From JBNLBT01 sp050303435 (lineage in GTDB: Bacteria; Pseudomonadota; Gammaproteobacteria; Xanthomonadales; Marinicellaceae): a stretch of DNA of 23,605 nt. The notes under the pieces were generated by a model, which ran no database searches, was not told the origin of the DNA, and was given only the letters and a program-made list of their open reading frames with translations. This document shows positions 22,897 to 23,605 of this stretch, in pieces; positions within the stretch are counted from its first letter, which is position 1; each line of letters opens with the position of its first letter. The stretch lies in assembly GCA_050303435.1 (NCBI GenBank), contig JBNLBT010000047.1:1-23605 (forward strand), written 5' to 3'. The translations under genes were made by a program, and so were the position numbers.

Positions 22897-23199
22897 TCAC
22901 AATCTGGGACTCAATTGCAGCACGGTTGGGTCCGCATCATTCACAAAAATCCCATAACTGGTGGTTCTCATCGACAAAGGATCGCCGTTCTCACAAAAAC
23001 CCACCAACCAGTCACCGTCCTCCAATTCCGGTTCCTCGCACATGTAATAATTTTCCGGGTCGATGCCTCTTTCAATCAAAAACTCCTTCGCAATTTCAAT
23101 CACTTCCTGCGGGGTTAACCGGGCCGTTTCAGTCGAGTGCTTTTGCGCACAGCCTGACAACAGACTCACACACAGCATGAGAAAAATCATTTTATTCAT
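22897..23199 (-). CDS. Small predicted lipoprotein
   Basis: A 100-residue protein with a lipoprotein signal peptide: MNKMIFLMLCVSLLSGC, lipobox LSGC at residues 14-17, followed by AQKHS, so it is probably retained in the outer membrane if Lol sorting applies (no Asp at +2). The mature part is acidic, begins with a helix (TPQEVIEIAKEFLIERGI), and contains MCEEPELEDGDWLVGFCE, a segment resembling small alpha/beta periplasmic domains (PepSY- or NTF2-like), though I cannot assign one. Two further cysteines (MCEE, GFCEN) might form a disulfide. The ATG overlaps the stop of the preceding gene (ATGA). Confidence 0.75.
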   Translation of the reverse strand: MNKMIFLMLCVSLLSGCAQKHSTETARLTPQEVIEIAKEFLIERGIDPENYYMCEEPELEDGDWLVGFCENGDPLSMRTTSYGIFVNDADPTVLQLSPRL

Positions 23200-23605
23200 T
23201 CCTCAGACGCCTCGGGGTTTTCGCCTTTTACCGCGTGCGCAGTTGAGTCGGTATTACGCGTCAGACGTTTTGCCAGGCGATCAGCACCTTCGATCAGGGC
23301 CAGGCCACTGAACAGCAGCACCGCGGCCAGGCTCAGGTTCAGTGCCAGCATCGTCGCGGTGCCGTACAGTTCACCGCCGGGCATGTCCACGCGCCACCAG
23401 CCGATGGCACGCGCAAGGATGAACAGCGACTTGATCAGCAGGTAAATGCCCAGCACCAGCAGCCAGTTGCGCAGCAGCAGCCAGCGGGAGATGTTCAGCA
23501 CCGCCTCGGGGTCGGACAAACCCCGTGCGATGGAGCGCGCCAGGCGCAGGCTCAACCCCCAGAACAGCGCCGCCAAAGCCAGCAACAAAACCAACGGCAC
23601 GCTTT
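23196..23605 (-). CDS. Membrane protein, 5' end beyond the window
   Basis: The frame is open to the window edge. At least 135 residues are visible with three hydrophobic segments: LVLLLALAALFWGLSL, NWLLVLGIYLLIKSLFILA and TATMLALNLSLAAVLLFSGLALI. A charged C-terminal tail follows (RLAKRLTRNTDS to EASEE). The first in-frame start inside the window is a GTG at 23600, which need not be the true start. Its stop overlaps the lipoprotein start (ATGA). Family not recognised. Confidence 0.6.
   Translation of the reverse strand, partial: SVPLVLLLALAALFWGLSLRLARSIARGLSDPEAVLNISRWLLLRNWLLVLGIYLLIKSLFILARAIGWWRVDMPGGELYGTATMLALNLSLAAVLLFSGLALIEGADRLAKRLTRNTDSTAHAVKGENPEASEE

Overview
The window is a GC-rich (about 60% by eye), densely packed stretch of a Gram-negative chromosome. 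It holds most of a Wzx/Wzy-type exopolysaccharide or O-antigen biosynthesis locus, followed by a secreted beta-helix protein gene and a small operon of unrecognised membrane and soluble proteins. The outer-membrane beta-barrel and SLBB export protein, a WecA-like priming enzyme and SecA-type signal peptides point to a proteobacterium. The C-terminal tail of the beta-helix protein resembles tails I recall from secreted proteins of Lysobacterales/Xanthomonadales-type gammaproteobacteria, so that affiliation is a guess. No rRNA, tRNA, IS element, phage gene or CRISPR array was seen.

Layout. (1) 1-12123, minus strand, read right to left: three GT-B glycosyltransferases, a multi-pass membrane protein, an ATP-grasp ligase, a YdjC/ChbG-type deacetylase, GDP-mannose 4,6-dehydratase, a WecA-like phosphosugar transferase, an O-antigen ligase/polymerase-family protein, an outer-membrane beta-barrel protein and a short polysaccharide export (SLBB) protein. 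A further gene may begin at the left edge. (2) 12124-12204: an 81-bp divergent intergenic region. (3) 12205-18919, plus strand: a GT4 glycosyltransferase, an acetyltransferase / 3,4-ketoisomerase / aminotransferase trio for a dTDP-3-acetamido-3,6-dideoxyhexose, a second acyltransferase, a Wzx flippase, a GT2 glycosyltransferase and a third acyltransferase. Every junction in this operon overlaps, mostly by ATGA. (4) 19117-20907: a secreted beta-helix protein, closed by a strong terminator. (5) 20938-23605, minus strand: two tandem paralogues of an unknown family, two small membrane proteins, a lipoprotein and a truncated membrane protein.

How it works together (inference). The WecA-like enzyme loads the first sugar phosphate on undecaprenyl phosphate. 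Five glycosyltransferases extend it using GDP-6-deoxyhexose and dTDP-amino-deoxyhexose precursors, and acyltransferases and the deacetylase/ATP-grasp pair modify it. Wzx flips the unit, the Wzy_C protein polymerises or ligates it, and the SLBB and beta-barrel proteins export it. Genes expected for a complete pathway but absent here are rmlA/rmlB, a reductase or aminotransferase acting after Gmd, and an unambiguous Wzc/Wzz co-polymerase, which may lie just beyond the left edge.
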